NCBI GenBank assembly: GCA_012396115.1
Contig: JAAXOU010000016.1
Coordinates: forward strand, 1 to 37,302
Direction: 5' to 3'
Length of the DNA stretch: 37,302 nt
Source: Streptomyces somaliensis DSM 40738
GTDB lineage: Bacteria; Actinomycetota; Actinomycetes; Streptomycetales; Streptomycetaceae
A model generated the notes under the pieces. It was not told the origin of the DNA. It made no database searches and was given only the letters and a program-made list of their open reading frames with translations. Shown one piece after another: positions 8,678-17,827 of this stretch (positions are counted from its first letter, which is position 1; each line of letters starts with the position of its first letter). Made by a program: the position numbers and the translations under genes.

Positions 8678-8701
8678 CGGACGGGGGCCCGGCCCCGTCC
8701 G
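8678..8701 (+). terminator. Terminator hairpin after the phosphoesterase
   Basis: CGGACGGGG (8678-8686) and CCCCGTCCG (8693-8701) form a perfect 9-bp stem with a 6-base loop, 6 bases after the stop codon. Confidence 0.75.
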
Positions 8702-8769
8702 TTCCCCGTCGCACCGGGTGAGCCCCTCCGGCGTCCCGCCCCTCCGCGCGGCCCCTCGCCGCGGTACGG

Positions 8770-8840
8770 GGCGCTTCGCCGGGGGCCGACCCGCGGCTTC
8801 GGTGATCGCCTCGCCCGCGAACGCTCCCCGGCGAAGCGCC
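8770..8840. repeat. Inverted repeat in a gene-free stretch
   Basis: Two 15-base arms (8770-8784 GGCGCTTCGCCGGGG and its exact complement at 8826-8840) are separated by 41 bases. They sit in the 413-base gap between the convergent phosphoesterase and thiC genes, which otherwise holds only terminator hairpins. Confidence 0.5.
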
Positions 8841-8927
8841 GCGCACCGCGTCCGGCCCCCTCGGGTCCGGCGGCCGCCGCCCGCCGGACCCCGGTCACGC
8901 CACGCAGGAGCGCCCACGACACGGAGG

Positions 8928-8958
8928 CCCGGCCGCACGGGAGGGCCGTGCGGCCGGG
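8928..8958. terminator. Terminator hairpin downstream of thiC
   Basis: A 13-bp perfect stem (8928-8940 with 8946-8958) around a 5-base loop, about 125 bases past the thiC stop on the minus strand. It may serve both convergent genes. Confidence 0.6.
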
Positions 8959-9084
8959 GCGTGTCCTGCCGGAGCGCGGCGTCCCGTACCCCCGCCTTCG
9001 GCCGACCGCCGGGCCGGCCCCGGTACGGAGCGACCGGCGGCCCGTGTCCCGCGGCCCGGTCGGTGAACGGGTCGGCGGCCCGGG

Positions 9085-10869
<1,785 letters not shown>

Positions 10870-10871
10870 CT

Positions 10872-10998
10872 ACTCCCTACGCCGGCATTACCCGGTAACA
10901 GGTTCGGCGGTCGACGCAGCGGCTTCCGTCGCCGATGTTTCACATGAAACATCGCTGGGACGGAGGTCAGCGTCCTCTCAGCCCGGTGCTCCGAGCTC
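10872..10998 (-). ncRNA. TPP riboswitch upstream of thiC
   Basis: On the minus strand the conserved elements appear in order: GGGCTGAGAG (near 10975-10984), a long P3 arm, GAACCTG (near 10899-10905), then GGGTAATGCCGGCGTAGGGA ending near 10875. These are the thi-box signatures. The P3 arm folds as GACGC/GCGTC, then CCGTC/GACGG, then a 9-bp tip CGATGTTTC/GAAACATCG closing a 4-base loop. The terminal GGGAG is also the ribosome site of thiC, so ligand binding could block translation. Confidence 0.92.
10937..10950. promoter_or_regulatory. parS: parS-like site, one mismatch, inside the TPP riboswitch
   Basis: GTTTCACATGAAAC differs from the Streptomyces parS by one base. The palindrome extends outward to 10933-10954 and forms the tip of the riboswitch P3 arm. 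Confidence 0.7.
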
Positions 10999-11020
10999 CC
11001 GCGTGTGCAAAGGTGCCACC

Positions 11021-11030
11021 ACGCTAGCGT
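11021..11030 (-). promoter_or_regulatory. Possible -10 region of thiC promoter
   Basis: ACGCTAGCGT is palindromic and offers TAGCGT as a -10 box on the minus strand about 20-25 bases before the riboswitch. A weak TTCAGC lies 16 bases further upstream. Confidence 0.3.
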
Positions 11031-11082
11031 CATTCCGGCCAGGCTGAACAGAGGGCCCCTTCGTTCTTGCGATGATCGGTCG

Positions 11083-12447
11083 GTGACTTCCTCGCATCAG
11101 CATCCGGAAAACGGGTCGGGACACGGCCCCGAGCACGGTCCTGGGCACCGCCCGGATCCCGAAGCGCTCGCCCATGTCCACGCGCACGCCCACGGGCCGG
11201 CCGCCCCCGTCTCCAAGCATCTGCGCAAGGTCATCGCCGCAGTGCTGATCCCCTTCGCCACGGCGGTGCTCGTCGGCCTCGCGGTGCTGTGGCCCGGTGG
11301 CGCTCCGGCGCACGAGCGCACCGGTGTCGGGTTCGACCGGCAGACCGAGACGGGCCGGGTCGTGCGTGTCGAGCGGATCGACTGCAAGGACGTGAACGCC
11401 GCTCAGGTCCCGCCGACCGGGGACACCAGCACCCCGCAGGGCCGGGAGGCGGTCAACGCCCTGCGGGGGCAGTGCAAGCGGGCCACCGTCGAGGTGACCA
11501 GCGGTCAGGACAAGGGACGGCGTTTCGTCGAGATCGTCCAGCCCGACGCGCCGCGGCAGTTGGAGGAGGGCCAGGGCGTGGTCGTGGCGTACGCGCCGGA
11601 CGCTCCGGAGGATCTCCAGTACTCGGTGACGGACGTCGACCGGAAGTTCCCGTTGCTGCTGCTGTCGGTGGTCTTCGCCCTGGCGGTGGTGGCGGTGGGC
11701 CGGCTGCGCGGTGTGATGGCGCTGATCGCGCTCGGGACCAGTTTCGTCTTTCTGACCCTCTTCATCCTGCCGGCGATCCTCCAGGGGTCGAACCCGTTGG
11801 TCGTCGCCGTGGTCGGGTCGAGCGCGATCATGCTCATCGCGCTGTACCTCAGCCACGGGGTGAGCGCCCGCACGTCGGTCGCGGTGCTCGGCACGTTGAT
11901 CTCGCTGCTGATCATCGGGCTGCTCGGCTCGTTGTTCATCGGCTGGGCCCGGCTCAGCGGCAACACGGACGACTACACGGGCCTGATCCACGGGTTGTAC
12001 CCGGGCATCGACATGTCCGGTCTCCTCCTCGCCGGCGTCATCATCGGTTCGCTCGGGGTGCTCGACGACGTGACGGTCACCCAGACGTCGGCGGTGTGGG
12101 AGTTGCACCAGGCGGACCCGACGATGGGGCCGCGCGCGTTGTACCGGGCGGGCATCCGGATCGGGCGGGACCACATCGCCTCCGTGGTGAACACCCTGGT
12201 GCTTGCGTACGCGGGCGCGGCGCTGCCCCTGCTGCTGCTGTTCTCGATCGCCCAGAGCAGTGTGGGGACGGTGGCCAACAGCGAACTGGTCGCCCAGGAG
12301 ATCGTCCGCACGCTGGTCGGCTCGATCGGGCTGGTGGCATCGGTGCCGGTGACGACGGGCCTGGCGGCTCTGGTCGTCTCGGCCGATCGGGATCCGAAGG
12401 CGTCGGCTCCGGCACGTGCGGGCCGGGGGAGGCGTCGCAGGAAGTAG
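11083..12447 (+). CDS. YibE/F-family membrane protein with histidine-rich N-terminus
   Basis: A 454-residue multi-pass protein. The first 45 residues are hydrophilic and rich in histidine (including HVHAHAHG). A first membrane segment follows near residues 50-72, then an extracytoplasmic region of roughly 100 residues, then seven more segments with the family pattern GVLDDVTVTQ near residue 330 and VPVTTGLAALVVS at the end. The C-terminus is basic. I chose GTG at 11083 (MTSSHQHPENG), since the open frame before it overlaps the thiC leader. YibE/F proteins have no settled function. The histidines suggest metal contact, which is inference. The gene diverges from thiC. Confidence 0.8.
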   Translation: MTSSHQHPENGSGHGPEHGPGHRPDPEALAHVHAHAHGPAAPVSKHLRKVIAAVLIPFATAVLVGLAVLWPGGAPAHERTGVGFDRQTETGRVVRVERIDCKDVNAAQVPPTGDTSTPQGREAVNALRGQCKRATVEVTSGQDKGRRFVEIVQPDAPRQLEEGQGVVVAYAPDAPEDLQYSVTDVDRKFPLLLLSVVFALAVVAVGRLRGVMALIALGTSFVFLTLFILPAILQGSNPLVVAVVGSSAIMLIALYLSHGVSARTSVAVLGTLISLLIIGLLGSLFIGWARLSGNTDDYTGLIHGLYPGIDMSGLLLAGVIIGSLGVLDDVTVTQTSAVWELHQADPTMGPRALYRAGIRIGRDHIASVVNTLVLAYAGAALPLLLLFSIAQSSVGTVANSELVAQEIVRTLVGSIGLVASVPVTTGLAALVVSADRDPKASAPARAGRGRRRRK

Positions 12448-12502
12448 CGATGGACGGTGCCGACGGGGGAGGCGGTGAGCGGCCGCCCATCCGGAGGGGG
12501 CC

Positions 12503-12520
12503 GGCCCGGGGAGCCGGGCC
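12503..12520. terminator. Hairpin between convergent YibE/F and ssgA genes
   Basis: GGCCCGG (12503-12509) and CCGGGCC (12514-12520) form a 7-bp GC stem with a GGAG loop in the 101-base convergent gap. It probably serves both genes. Confidence 0.55.
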
Positions 12521-12548
12521 CGCGCGGCTCCACTGCACCATCAGCTCC

Positions 12549-12983
12549 TCAGCCGGCGTTCTCGTCGGCGAGGATGCGGCCGAGCACCTCGTCGAGGCCC
12601 TCGTCGAAGTCGCCCAGTGAGCACTCCTGCCCCAGGGGCACCAGCTTGTCGGTGCGGTCGAGGAAGGCGACGAGGGGCGGCGCACTGGCCCGGAACAGCG
12701 CCTGGTCGGCACCGACGCGCAGCCGGATGTGGACGTCGGAGAGTCCCTCGGCCTCGGACGGCTCGATCCGCACGTCACCGTCACCGGTGGCGTCGTTGAT
12801 CCCGTCGACGAGCAGCTCGCGCCCGAAGGTCCAGGTCACCGGTGCGTCGCCGGGCAGGTGGAACGTCATCCGGACCGCGAAGGGGTCCTTGGTCTCGTAC
12901 CCGAGCTCGACCGGGATCCTGAAGGAGAGCTCCTCCGAGACGATGAAGCTCATCAGGACTTCGGCCTGAACCGACTCGCGCAT
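12549..12983 (-). CDS. ssgA: Sporulation-specific cell division activator SsgA
   Basis: SsgA-like proteins are small actinomycete-specific proteins. SsgA marks sites of septation and germination and, with SsgB, helps recruit FtsZ for sporulation septa. The 144-residue protein starts MRESVQAEV and has the family core FHLPGDAPVTWTFGRELL and LVAFLDRTDKLVPLGQE. The ATG at 12983 is preceded by GGGG with 6-base spacing; the upstream extension of the frame is not SsgA-like. ssgR lies immediately upstream on the same strand, as in other streptomycetes. An AdpA consensus and an inverted repeat lie about 60-90 bases upstream of the start. The pairing with ssgR makes this SsgA rather than another SsgA-like paralogue. 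Confidence 0.93.
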   Translation of the reverse strand: MRESVQAEVLMSFIVSEELSFRIPVELGYETKDPFAVRMTFHLPGDAPVTWTFGRELLVDGINDATGDGDVRIEPSEAEGLSDVHIRLRVGADQALFRASAPPLVAFLDRTDKLVPLGQECSLGDFDEGLDEVLGRILADENAG

Positions 12984-13041
12984 CACGTACCCCGCTGTAG
13001 ATGAATGTCTCGACGCAGTTCTGAAAACAGTAGCCATGACA

Positions 13042-13051
13042 AAACTGGCCA
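13042..13051 (-). promoter_or_regulatory. AdpA consensus site upstream of ssgA
   Basis: TGGCCAGTTT on the minus strand fits the AdpA consensus TGGCSNGWWY at every position, 59-68 bases before the ssgA ATG. AdpA is known to activate ssgA in S. griseus. Confidence 0.55.
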
Positions 13052-13070
13052 GGATTGATCCCTCCTGGCC
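13047..13070. promoter_or_regulatory. Inverted repeat in the ssgR-ssgA intergenic region
   Basis: GGCCAGGA (13047-13054) and TCCTGGCC (13063-13070) are exact complements separated by 8 bases. It could be the operator of the IclR-type activator SsgR or a terminator/attenuator between ssgR and ssgA; on the minus strand it is followed by AGTTTTG. Confidence 0.5.
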
Positions 13071-13121
13071 CTCTTGACGCAATGCTCCTGCAAGCGCTAT
13101 CAGACCACAAGGAGTGATTTT

Positions 13122-13664
13122 TCAGATACTGATAGAGACGACGAGTGATCGGAGGAACTCCCCGATCTCATCGCGCAGCCGTTCCACTTCGAGAAGCGTA
13201 CTTTCGTCCTGAATCAGAGGTACGGAAATAACTCTGGCCCGGTCCTTTTCCCGGCGGCCCGCCCGCTCTCGGAGAGCGGGGGCGGATTCTGTGGCAGGGT
13301 GGTCGACGGCCGCCACGAGCTCGACCTCACCGTCCCGGTAGACGGCGAAGCAGACGGGGAAGCCGACCGCGTCCCACCAGTGCGCCGGGGGGCCATCGAT
13401 CTTGCCGCGACGATTCTGCAGGGAACTCGCCTCCGCCAGCCTCCGGGCGGCGTCGCCCAGGGTGAACAACCCCTTCTCGCGCATCAGATAGCCCTCGTGG
13501 GTGAGGGTGCGCAGCAGGTGGTAGGCCGTGGCCAGCGGCAACCCGGTCTCGCGCGCGAGCTGCTTGGCAGGGGCCCCGCCCTCGTGGGACCCGACGGCCT
13601 CCAGCAGTCTGAGCGCCCGCTGCACCGAGCCGATCAGGGTTGGGGCGGTAGAAGGAGAAGCCAT
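13122..13664 (-). CDS. ssgR: IclR-family regulator SsgR, shortened
   Basis: Activator of ssgA in Streptomyces. The protein here is 180 residues, against about 240-260 for the family. The N-terminal winged helix is intact (APTLIGSVQRALRLLEAVGS, then ARETGLPLATAYHLLRTLTH). The effector domain starts normally (FPVCFAVYRDGEVELVAAVD) but jumps, after about residue 120, to a short tail ending in EIGEFLRSLVVSISI, which resembles the usual last helix. About 60-70 residues of the domain core appear missing. The tail region is clearly less GC-rich than its surroundings. ATG at 13664 is used. The position next to ssgA supports the name. Whether the shortened protein is functional is unknown. Confidence 0.82.
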   Translation of the reverse strand: MASPSTAPTLIGSVQRALRLLEAVGSHEGGAPAKQLARETGLPLATAYHLLRTLTHEGYLMREKGLFTLGDAARRLAEASSLQNRRGKIDGPPAHWWDAVGFPVCFAVYRDGEVELVAAVDHPATESAPALRERAGRREKDRARVISVPLIQDESTLLEVERLRDEIGEFLRSLVVSISI

Positions 13665-13826
13665 GACCGAAGGTCACCCCCAGGGCATGTTGCCCACGAG
13701 CGATTGCCGCTGACACCGCCGTACGCGTCCGCGTATCCTGCACATCACACGCATACAGTCGCAACAGTCGTACAAACCGCTGGTAAGGCGTTCAGTCAGC
13801 CCCCGAATTCAAGGGCCGCGGAATCC

Positions 13827-13844
13827 CTGCCACTCTAATGGCAG
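13827..13844. terminator. Small hairpin between DUF5326-like gene and ssgR
   Basis: CTGCCA (13827-13832) and TGGCAG (13839-13844) pair around a 6-base loop, about 60 bases after the stop of the small membrane protein gene on the minus strand. The stem is only 6 bp, so this is tentative. The rest of the 240-base gap should hold the ssgR promoter, but I see no consensus boxes. Confidence 0.35.
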
Positions 13845-13904
13845 ACTCCGTCCCGAAGCGGGTTCCACCGGATCCGTTCCCCCGGCCGGCCTAACGGCTT
13901 CCCG

Positions 13905-14126
13905 TCACCAGCCGCCGTCCGAGGACGAGGGAGATTTCCTCAACTTCCGTATGAGGTAAACCAGTCCGCCGACGAGAGCCACGAGGGCCAGCGCTTTGAA
14001 CAACAGGCTCACCACGAAGTAGACGGCGGTCGCGATCACGCCGCCGAAGACGAAGACGGCGACCACGGGCATCGCCACCCACTTCACCCACCACGGAAGC
14101 CCCGCGAGAAGTCCCCTTACCGCCAC
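13905..14126 (-). CDS. Small two-helix membrane protein (DUF5326-like)
   Basis: Starting at GTG 14126, with GAGG 7 bases upstream, the product is 73 residues (MAVRGLLAGLPWWVKWVAMP). Two hydrophobic segments follow, near residues 15-36 and 38-58, then a basic, serine-rich tail ending SSSDGGW. It resembles the small conserved actinobacterial membrane proteins filed as DUF5326, whose function is unknown. The frame is open to an ATG at 14180, which would add 18 polar residues without a better ribosome site. It lies between ssgR and a cupin gene on the same strand. Confidence 0.7.
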   Translation of the reverse strand: MAVRGLLAGLPWWVKWVAMPVVAVFVFGGVIATAVYFVVSLLFKALALVALVGGLVYLIRKLRKSPSSSDGGW

Positions 14127-14223
14127 AGTCCTGCCTCGTCTCTGCGTCGCAACGGTGAACGTCTCCGATGCTAAGGACACGGAGGCCTCCGGCGGGGGTT
14201 CTGCGCCCCTGGGAACTCCCCGA

Positions 14224-14241
14224 CCCTCCCCCTAGGGAGGG
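14224..14241 (-). terminator. Terminator hairpin after the cupin gene
   Basis: CCCTCCC (14224-14230) and GGGAGGG (14235-14241) pair around CCTA, 46 bases past the cupin stop on the minus strand. Confidence 0.6.
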
Positions 14242-14286
14242 CTCGGACGGGGTCCCGGGTCCGGGCCGCCCCCCGGCGGAGGGACG

Positions 14287-14604
14287 TCAACTCTCGGGCG
14301 GGGAGAACACCACCAGGACCCGCAGGTCCTCGGTGACGTGGTGGAACCTGTGCGGCACCCCCGCCGGGACGTACACGACGCTGCCGCGTCCCACCTGCGT
14401 GGTCTCCGTCCCCACCGTGATCGAGCCCCGGCCGCTGACGACGAGGTAGACCTCGTCCTCCTTGTGGGGCTGCTGGGGGTCCGGCTGCCCGGCGTCGAGT
14501 GCGTACAGTCCCACGGACATGTTCCGCTCACGCAGGAACTGGAGGTACGCGCCGTCGTTGGCGGCGCGCTCGGCCTCGAGTTCGTCCAGCCGGAATGCCT
14601 TCAT
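14287..14604 (-). CDS. Single-domain cupin protein
   Basis: A 105-residue protein with one cupin barrel. Motif 1 is PHKEDEVYLVVSGRGSI (from about residue 46), with histidine and glutamates placed to bind a metal. Motif 2 is VPAGVPHRFHHV (near residue 80), with the second histidine set. The start is ATG 14604. Small cupins of this kind may be isomerases, dioxygenases or binding proteins, and no substrate can be inferred. It diverges from the holin-family gene across 50 bases, so the two may share a promoter region. Confidence 0.85.
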   Translation of the reverse strand: MKAFRLDELEAERAANDGAYLQFLRERNMSVGLYALDAGQPDPQQPHKEDEVYLVVSGRGSITVGTETTQVGRGSVVYVPAGVPHRFHHVTEDLRVLVVFSPPES

Positions 14605-14654
14605 CGCCCGTTCGCCCCTGCCTCGGTCCGATCACGTCTGCCACGATCAGACAC

Positions 14655-15035
14655 ATGATGAATCTCGTAGTCAAGACGCTCGCGAACGCGGGCGCTCTGG
14701 CGGTGGCGATCTGGCTGCTGCAGGACATCACCCTCACCGGCGGGAGCACCGGCTCCAAGGCGCTGACGCTGTTCCTCGTCGCCCTCGTCTTCGGCGTGGT
14801 CAACGTCCTCGTCAAGCCCCTCGTGAAGCTGCTCACGCTCCCGCTGTTCGTCCTCACCCTTGGTCTGTTCACACTGGTCGTGAACGCGCTGATGCTGCTG
14901 CTGACCTCCTGGCTCGCCGAGAAGCTGGACCTCGGCTTCCACGTGGAGGGCTTCTGGACCGCGGTCCTGGGCGGTCTGATCGTCTCGGTCGTGTCCTGGG
15001 CGCTGAACGTCGCCCTCCCGGACGGACGCGACTGA
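14655..15035 (+). CDS. Holin-family (PF04020-type) membrane protein
   Basis: A 126-residue membrane protein with four hydrophobic segments, the pattern FGVVNVLVKPLVKLLTLPL near the middle and VSWALNVALPDGRD at the end. This is the widespread bacterial Phage_holin_4_2 family. Chromosomal members are not phage lysis genes and their function is unknown. Two ATGs overlap the start region (14655, 14658); no ribosome site is obvious. Its TGA stop overlaps the ATG of the next gene (TGATG), implying translational coupling with the PLP enzyme. Confidence 0.85.
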   Translation: MMNLVVKTLANAGALAVAIWLLQDITLTGGSTGSKALTLFLVALVFGVVNVLVKPLVKLLTLPLFVLTLGLFTLVVNALMLLLTSWLAEKLDLGFHVEGFWTAVLGGLIVSVVSWALNVALPDGRD

Positions 15036-16177
15036 TGGAGGCGGCACCCGGCTGGGGTGACGGCACCCGGGCCGTGCGGGCCGGGCTGCCGGAGCCGCGC
15101 GAGTACGAGCCGGCCCTGCCGGGGCCGGTCTTCGCCGCCCACTTCCACCTGCCGGGCGAGCCCGTCGGCCCCTACACGTACGGGCGTGACGAGAACCCGA
15201 CCTGGACGCTGCTGGAGCGCGCCATCGGGGAGCTGGAGGCGCCCGGGGACGGCACTGTGGAGACCGTGGTCTTCGCCTCCGGCATGGCCGCGATCTCCTC
15301 GGTGCTGTTCTCCCTGCTCGGGACCGGTGACGCCGTGGTCCTCCCGGCCGACGGCTACCAGGCCCTGTCCCTGGTACGCGAGCAGCTGGAGAACTACGGG
15401 ATCGAGGTGCGCAGTGCGCCGACGGGTGGCGACGCGCAGCTGTCCGTCCTGGACGGTGCGAAGCTGCTGTGGCTGGAGACCCCGTCCAACCCCGGCCTCG
15501 ACGTGTGCGACATCAGGCGGATGGTGGCGGCGGCCCGCACGGCCGGCGCGCTGGTCGCCGTGGACAACACCCTCGCCACGCCCTTGGGGCAGCGCCCTCT
15601 GGCACTCGGCGCGGACTTCTCGGTGGCCAGCGACACCAAGGGCATGACCGGACACGGTGACCTCCTGCTCGGCCACGTCACCTGCCGCGACGCGGGGCTC
15701 GCCGCCGGAGTGCGGCGCTGGCGGAAGATCGTCGGAGCGATCCCGGGCCCGATGGAGGCGTGGCTGGCCCACCGCTCCCTCGCCACCCTGCGGCTGCGGG
15801 CCGACCGGCAGTGCGCCAACGCGCTGGCGCTGGCCGAGGCGCTGGCGGCGCGGGACGACGTGGCGTGCCTGCGCTACCCGGGGCTCCCGGGCGACCCCTC
15901 GTACGAGGTGGCGGCCGGGCAGATGCACCGCTTCGGATCGGTGGTGTCGTTCGTCCTCGACGACCGGCAGCGCGCGGAGCGGTTCCTGGAGGCGCTGCGG
16001 CTGGTGGACGACGCGACCAGTTTCGGCGGAGTACGGTCGACGGCCGAGCGGCGGGGCCGGTGGGGCGGCGACGCCGTGCCGCCGGGGTTCATCCGCTTCT
16101 CGGTCGGCGCGGAGGACCCCGACGACCTCGTCGCGGACGTGCTCCGCGCCCTGGACGCGGCGAGCGGACCGGGCTGA
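15035..16177 (+). CDS. Cystathionine gamma-lyase/synthase-type PLP enzyme
   Basis: A 380-residue enzyme of the Cys/Met metabolism PLP family. Visible motifs are YTYGRDENPT near residue 48, ASGMAAISSVL near 87, ETPSNPGLDV (substrate/PLP loop) and SDTKGMTGHGD, whose lysine (residue 202) should bind PLP. The C-terminal part has the usual SFGGVRST loop. Most likely it makes cysteine from cystathionine (reverse transsulfuration) or acts as a gamma-synthase; sequence alone does not separate these. The ATG overlaps the stop of the holin-family gene by one base. Confidence 0.88.
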   Translation: MEAAPGWGDGTRAVRAGLPEPREYEPALPGPVFAAHFHLPGEPVGPYTYGRDENPTWTLLERAIGELEAPGDGTVETVVFASGMAAISSVLFSLLGTGDAVVLPADGYQALSLVREQLENYGIEVRSAPTGGDAQLSVLDGAKLLWLETPSNPGLDVCDIRRMVAAARTAGALVAVDNTLATPLGQRPLALGADFSVASDTKGMTGHGDLLLGHVTCRDAGLAAGVRRWRKIVGAIPGPMEAWLAHRSLATLRLRADRQCANALALAEALAARDDVACLRYPGLPGDPSYEVAAGQMHRFGSVVSFVLDDRQRAERFLEALRLVDDATSFGGVRSTAERRGRWGGDAVPPGFIRFSVGAEDPDDLVADVLRALDAASGPG

Positions 16178-16371
16178 CGGGAGGGCGCACGCCGCAGCGG
16201 CAGTACGGAACAGGCCGTCCGAGCCTCTCCCTCGCGGCTCGAACCGCCTGTCTCCGTACCCGTTCCGCTCCGGATCGGCTACTCGGCCCCACCTCAGGGC
16301 CCGATCACACGAGCGACGGAACCCCGCCGACCTGTTCGTAGTCACACGGCTCGGAGGGCGTCGACCGGGAG

Positions 16372-16875
16372 GGCGCGGGTCTCAGCCTGCTGCCGACCTT
16401 CGTCACGGTACCGAGCCGCCTCCCTCACCCGTGCCGCAGCTCTTCTCGGGCTCCCCCAGCCCGCCGTGACCAGCCGGGTCCGTGCCCTGGAGCGGCATCT
16501 CGGTCGGCCCCTCCTCCCGCGGCGGGCCCGTGCTGCCACGCCCACGGCGGTCGGCGAGCAACTCGCCCGCCGGGCCGCTCCCACCTGGGCGCACTCGTGG
16601 AGATCGCCGGGACCGAACCGTACGGGCGGGCCGGGGTCCTCCGTCTCACCGGGCCACCCGAGATCGTCCCGCTTCGGGCGTTTCCCGCCCTGACGCCCCT
16701 CCTCTCCGAGGGCCTCAGCCCGCGGGTCTTCCGCACCGTCTTTGAGGAGGGCGTCGACGGGCCGGCCGCCGGACGCCACGACCTGCTCGTCCCCACGGCA
16801 CGGCCACGGGGCGGGCTGGCGGCGACGCCGCTGTGCGACCAGGAGCACGCGCTGGTGGACGTACCTCCTCGTCGT
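16372..16875 (+). pseudogene. Decayed LysR-family regulator
   Basis: Pieces of a LysR protein appear in order but in different frames. SLLPTFVTV (near 16381) is the usual start of the DNA-binding domain. After a frame change comes ASLTRAAALLGLPQPAVTSR, with VRALERHLGRPLL following directly (16427-16520), the helix-turn-helix. After another change comes GPPEIVPLRAFPALTPLLSE and then ATPLCDQEHALV (to about 16857), from the effector domain. No start codon is in frame at the beginning, and the C-terminal half is absent. At least two frameshifts and a truncation make this a relic. The rest of the 824-base gap (16178-17001) shows nothing else except the parS-like site at its end. Confidence 0.85.
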
Positions 16876-16966
16876 CCGGGCCGGCACACCGGCCCAGCCC
16901 CACATCGCCAGGACCCAGGAGGCCGGGCGGCGGGCGGTGACCACCGGCGGCCACGGCCCCGCGGGC

Positions 16967-16980
16967 GTTTCAAGTGAAAC
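16967..16980. promoter_or_regulatory. parS: parS-like site, one mismatch
   Basis: GTTTCAAGTGAAAC differs from parS at one central base. It lies 21 bases before the NUDIX start codon. Confidence 0.7.
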
Positions 16981-17001
16981 ACCGCGGGCCATTTTCATGC
17001 C

Positions 17002-17481
17002 ATGACCGAACGTCCAGTGGTCAAGCGCACCGCACGGGCCATCCTTCTCGACGATGATGACCTCATCCTGATCAAGCGCACCAAGCCGGGGATGGACCCC
17101 TACTGGCTCACACCGGGCGGAGGCGTCGAGCCGAGCGACGCGACCGTCGTCGACGCCCTGCACCGGGAGGTCCACGAAGAGCTCGGCGCGAAGATCACGG
17201 ACGTGGTTCCCTGCTTCGTCGACACCGTCGAGCACATCGAGGACGGCGGTGTCTCCGGAGTGAAGGTGCAGCACTTCTTCGTCTGCCGCCTGGCCTCCAT
17301 GGACCCGAGCCGACGGCACGGGCCCGAGGTGGATGAACCGGTCGGCGAGTACGAGATCGTCCGCGTCCCGTTCAGTCGGGTCGGCATCGCCGCCGTACAC
17401 CTCGTCCCCCTGTCGCTTCGCCACTACCTGGACGGCAACATCGAGGGCGTACGCGCCATGCACGCCCCCGACCTCGGTTGA
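17002..17481 (+). CDS. NUDIX hydrolase
   Basis: A 159-residue single-domain NUDIX protein. The box is TPGGGVEPSDATVVDALH followed by REVHEELGA (about residues 37-63), so the metal-binding REXXEE core is intact. The segment between the first glycines and REV is one residue longer than the classic spacing, and the first acidic residue is aspartate rather than glutamate. Substrate could be a nucleoside diphosphate derivative, and the family does not let me choose. There is no ribosome site before ATG 17002 and a weak CATTTT box lies 6 bases upstream, so the mRNA may be leaderless. It follows the LysR relic. Confidence 0.88.
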   Translation: MTERPVVKRTARAILLDDDDLILIKRTKPGMDPYWLTPGGGVEPSDATVVDALHREVHEELGAKITDVVPCFVDTVEHIEDGGVSGVKVQHFFVCRLASMDPSRRHGPEVDEPVGEYEIVRVPFSRVGIAAVHLVPLSLRHYLDGNIEGVRAMHAPDLG

Positions 17482-17637
17482 TGGTTCACCGCCTTGAGCG
17501 CGGTGAACCGTCTCGTGGAAGACAGCCGGCGTGCGCACCGGAAGGCCCGCGGTCCTCATGCGTCGGAGACCCGTGCACCGGTACCGGCCACCGAGGGGAC
17601 TCCCGCCCCGGGCCGGGAGCGCCGGGTGAGGGGCCGT

Positions 17638-17651
17638 GTTTCACGTGAAAC
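17638..17651. promoter_or_regulatory. parS: parS site, perfect
   Basis: GTTTCACGTGAAAC, a perfect 14-bp palindrome in the 346-base gap between the NUDIX and acetyltransferase genes. I see nothing else in that gap. Confidence 0.93.
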
Positions 17652-17827
17652 CGCCACTCGTCATCCACCGGGACCATTCCGGCCGTGGGACCGTCCCTGA
17701 ACGGAGATCGCCCGTGTCGCCCTCCTCCACCGAGGCCCCACCAGCCGGACGATGAGCCGGAGTTCCGTCGGCCAGGGCATCCGATGGACTCAGCACCCCG
17801 GCTGAACGACGAGGTAGCCTCCGCCCC

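Noticed and set aside
13262..13280. Perfect palindrome CCCGCTCTC/GAGAGCGGG as an operator
   Set aside because: It lies well inside the ssgR reading frame, and GC-rich coding DNA often gives such stems. It is worth noting only as a possible remnant of the deletion in ssgR.
16235..16249. T-loop-like GGTTCGAGCC on the minus strand, possible tRNA
   Set aside because: The T-stem does not pair over five bases and no acceptor or anticodon arms can be built around it.
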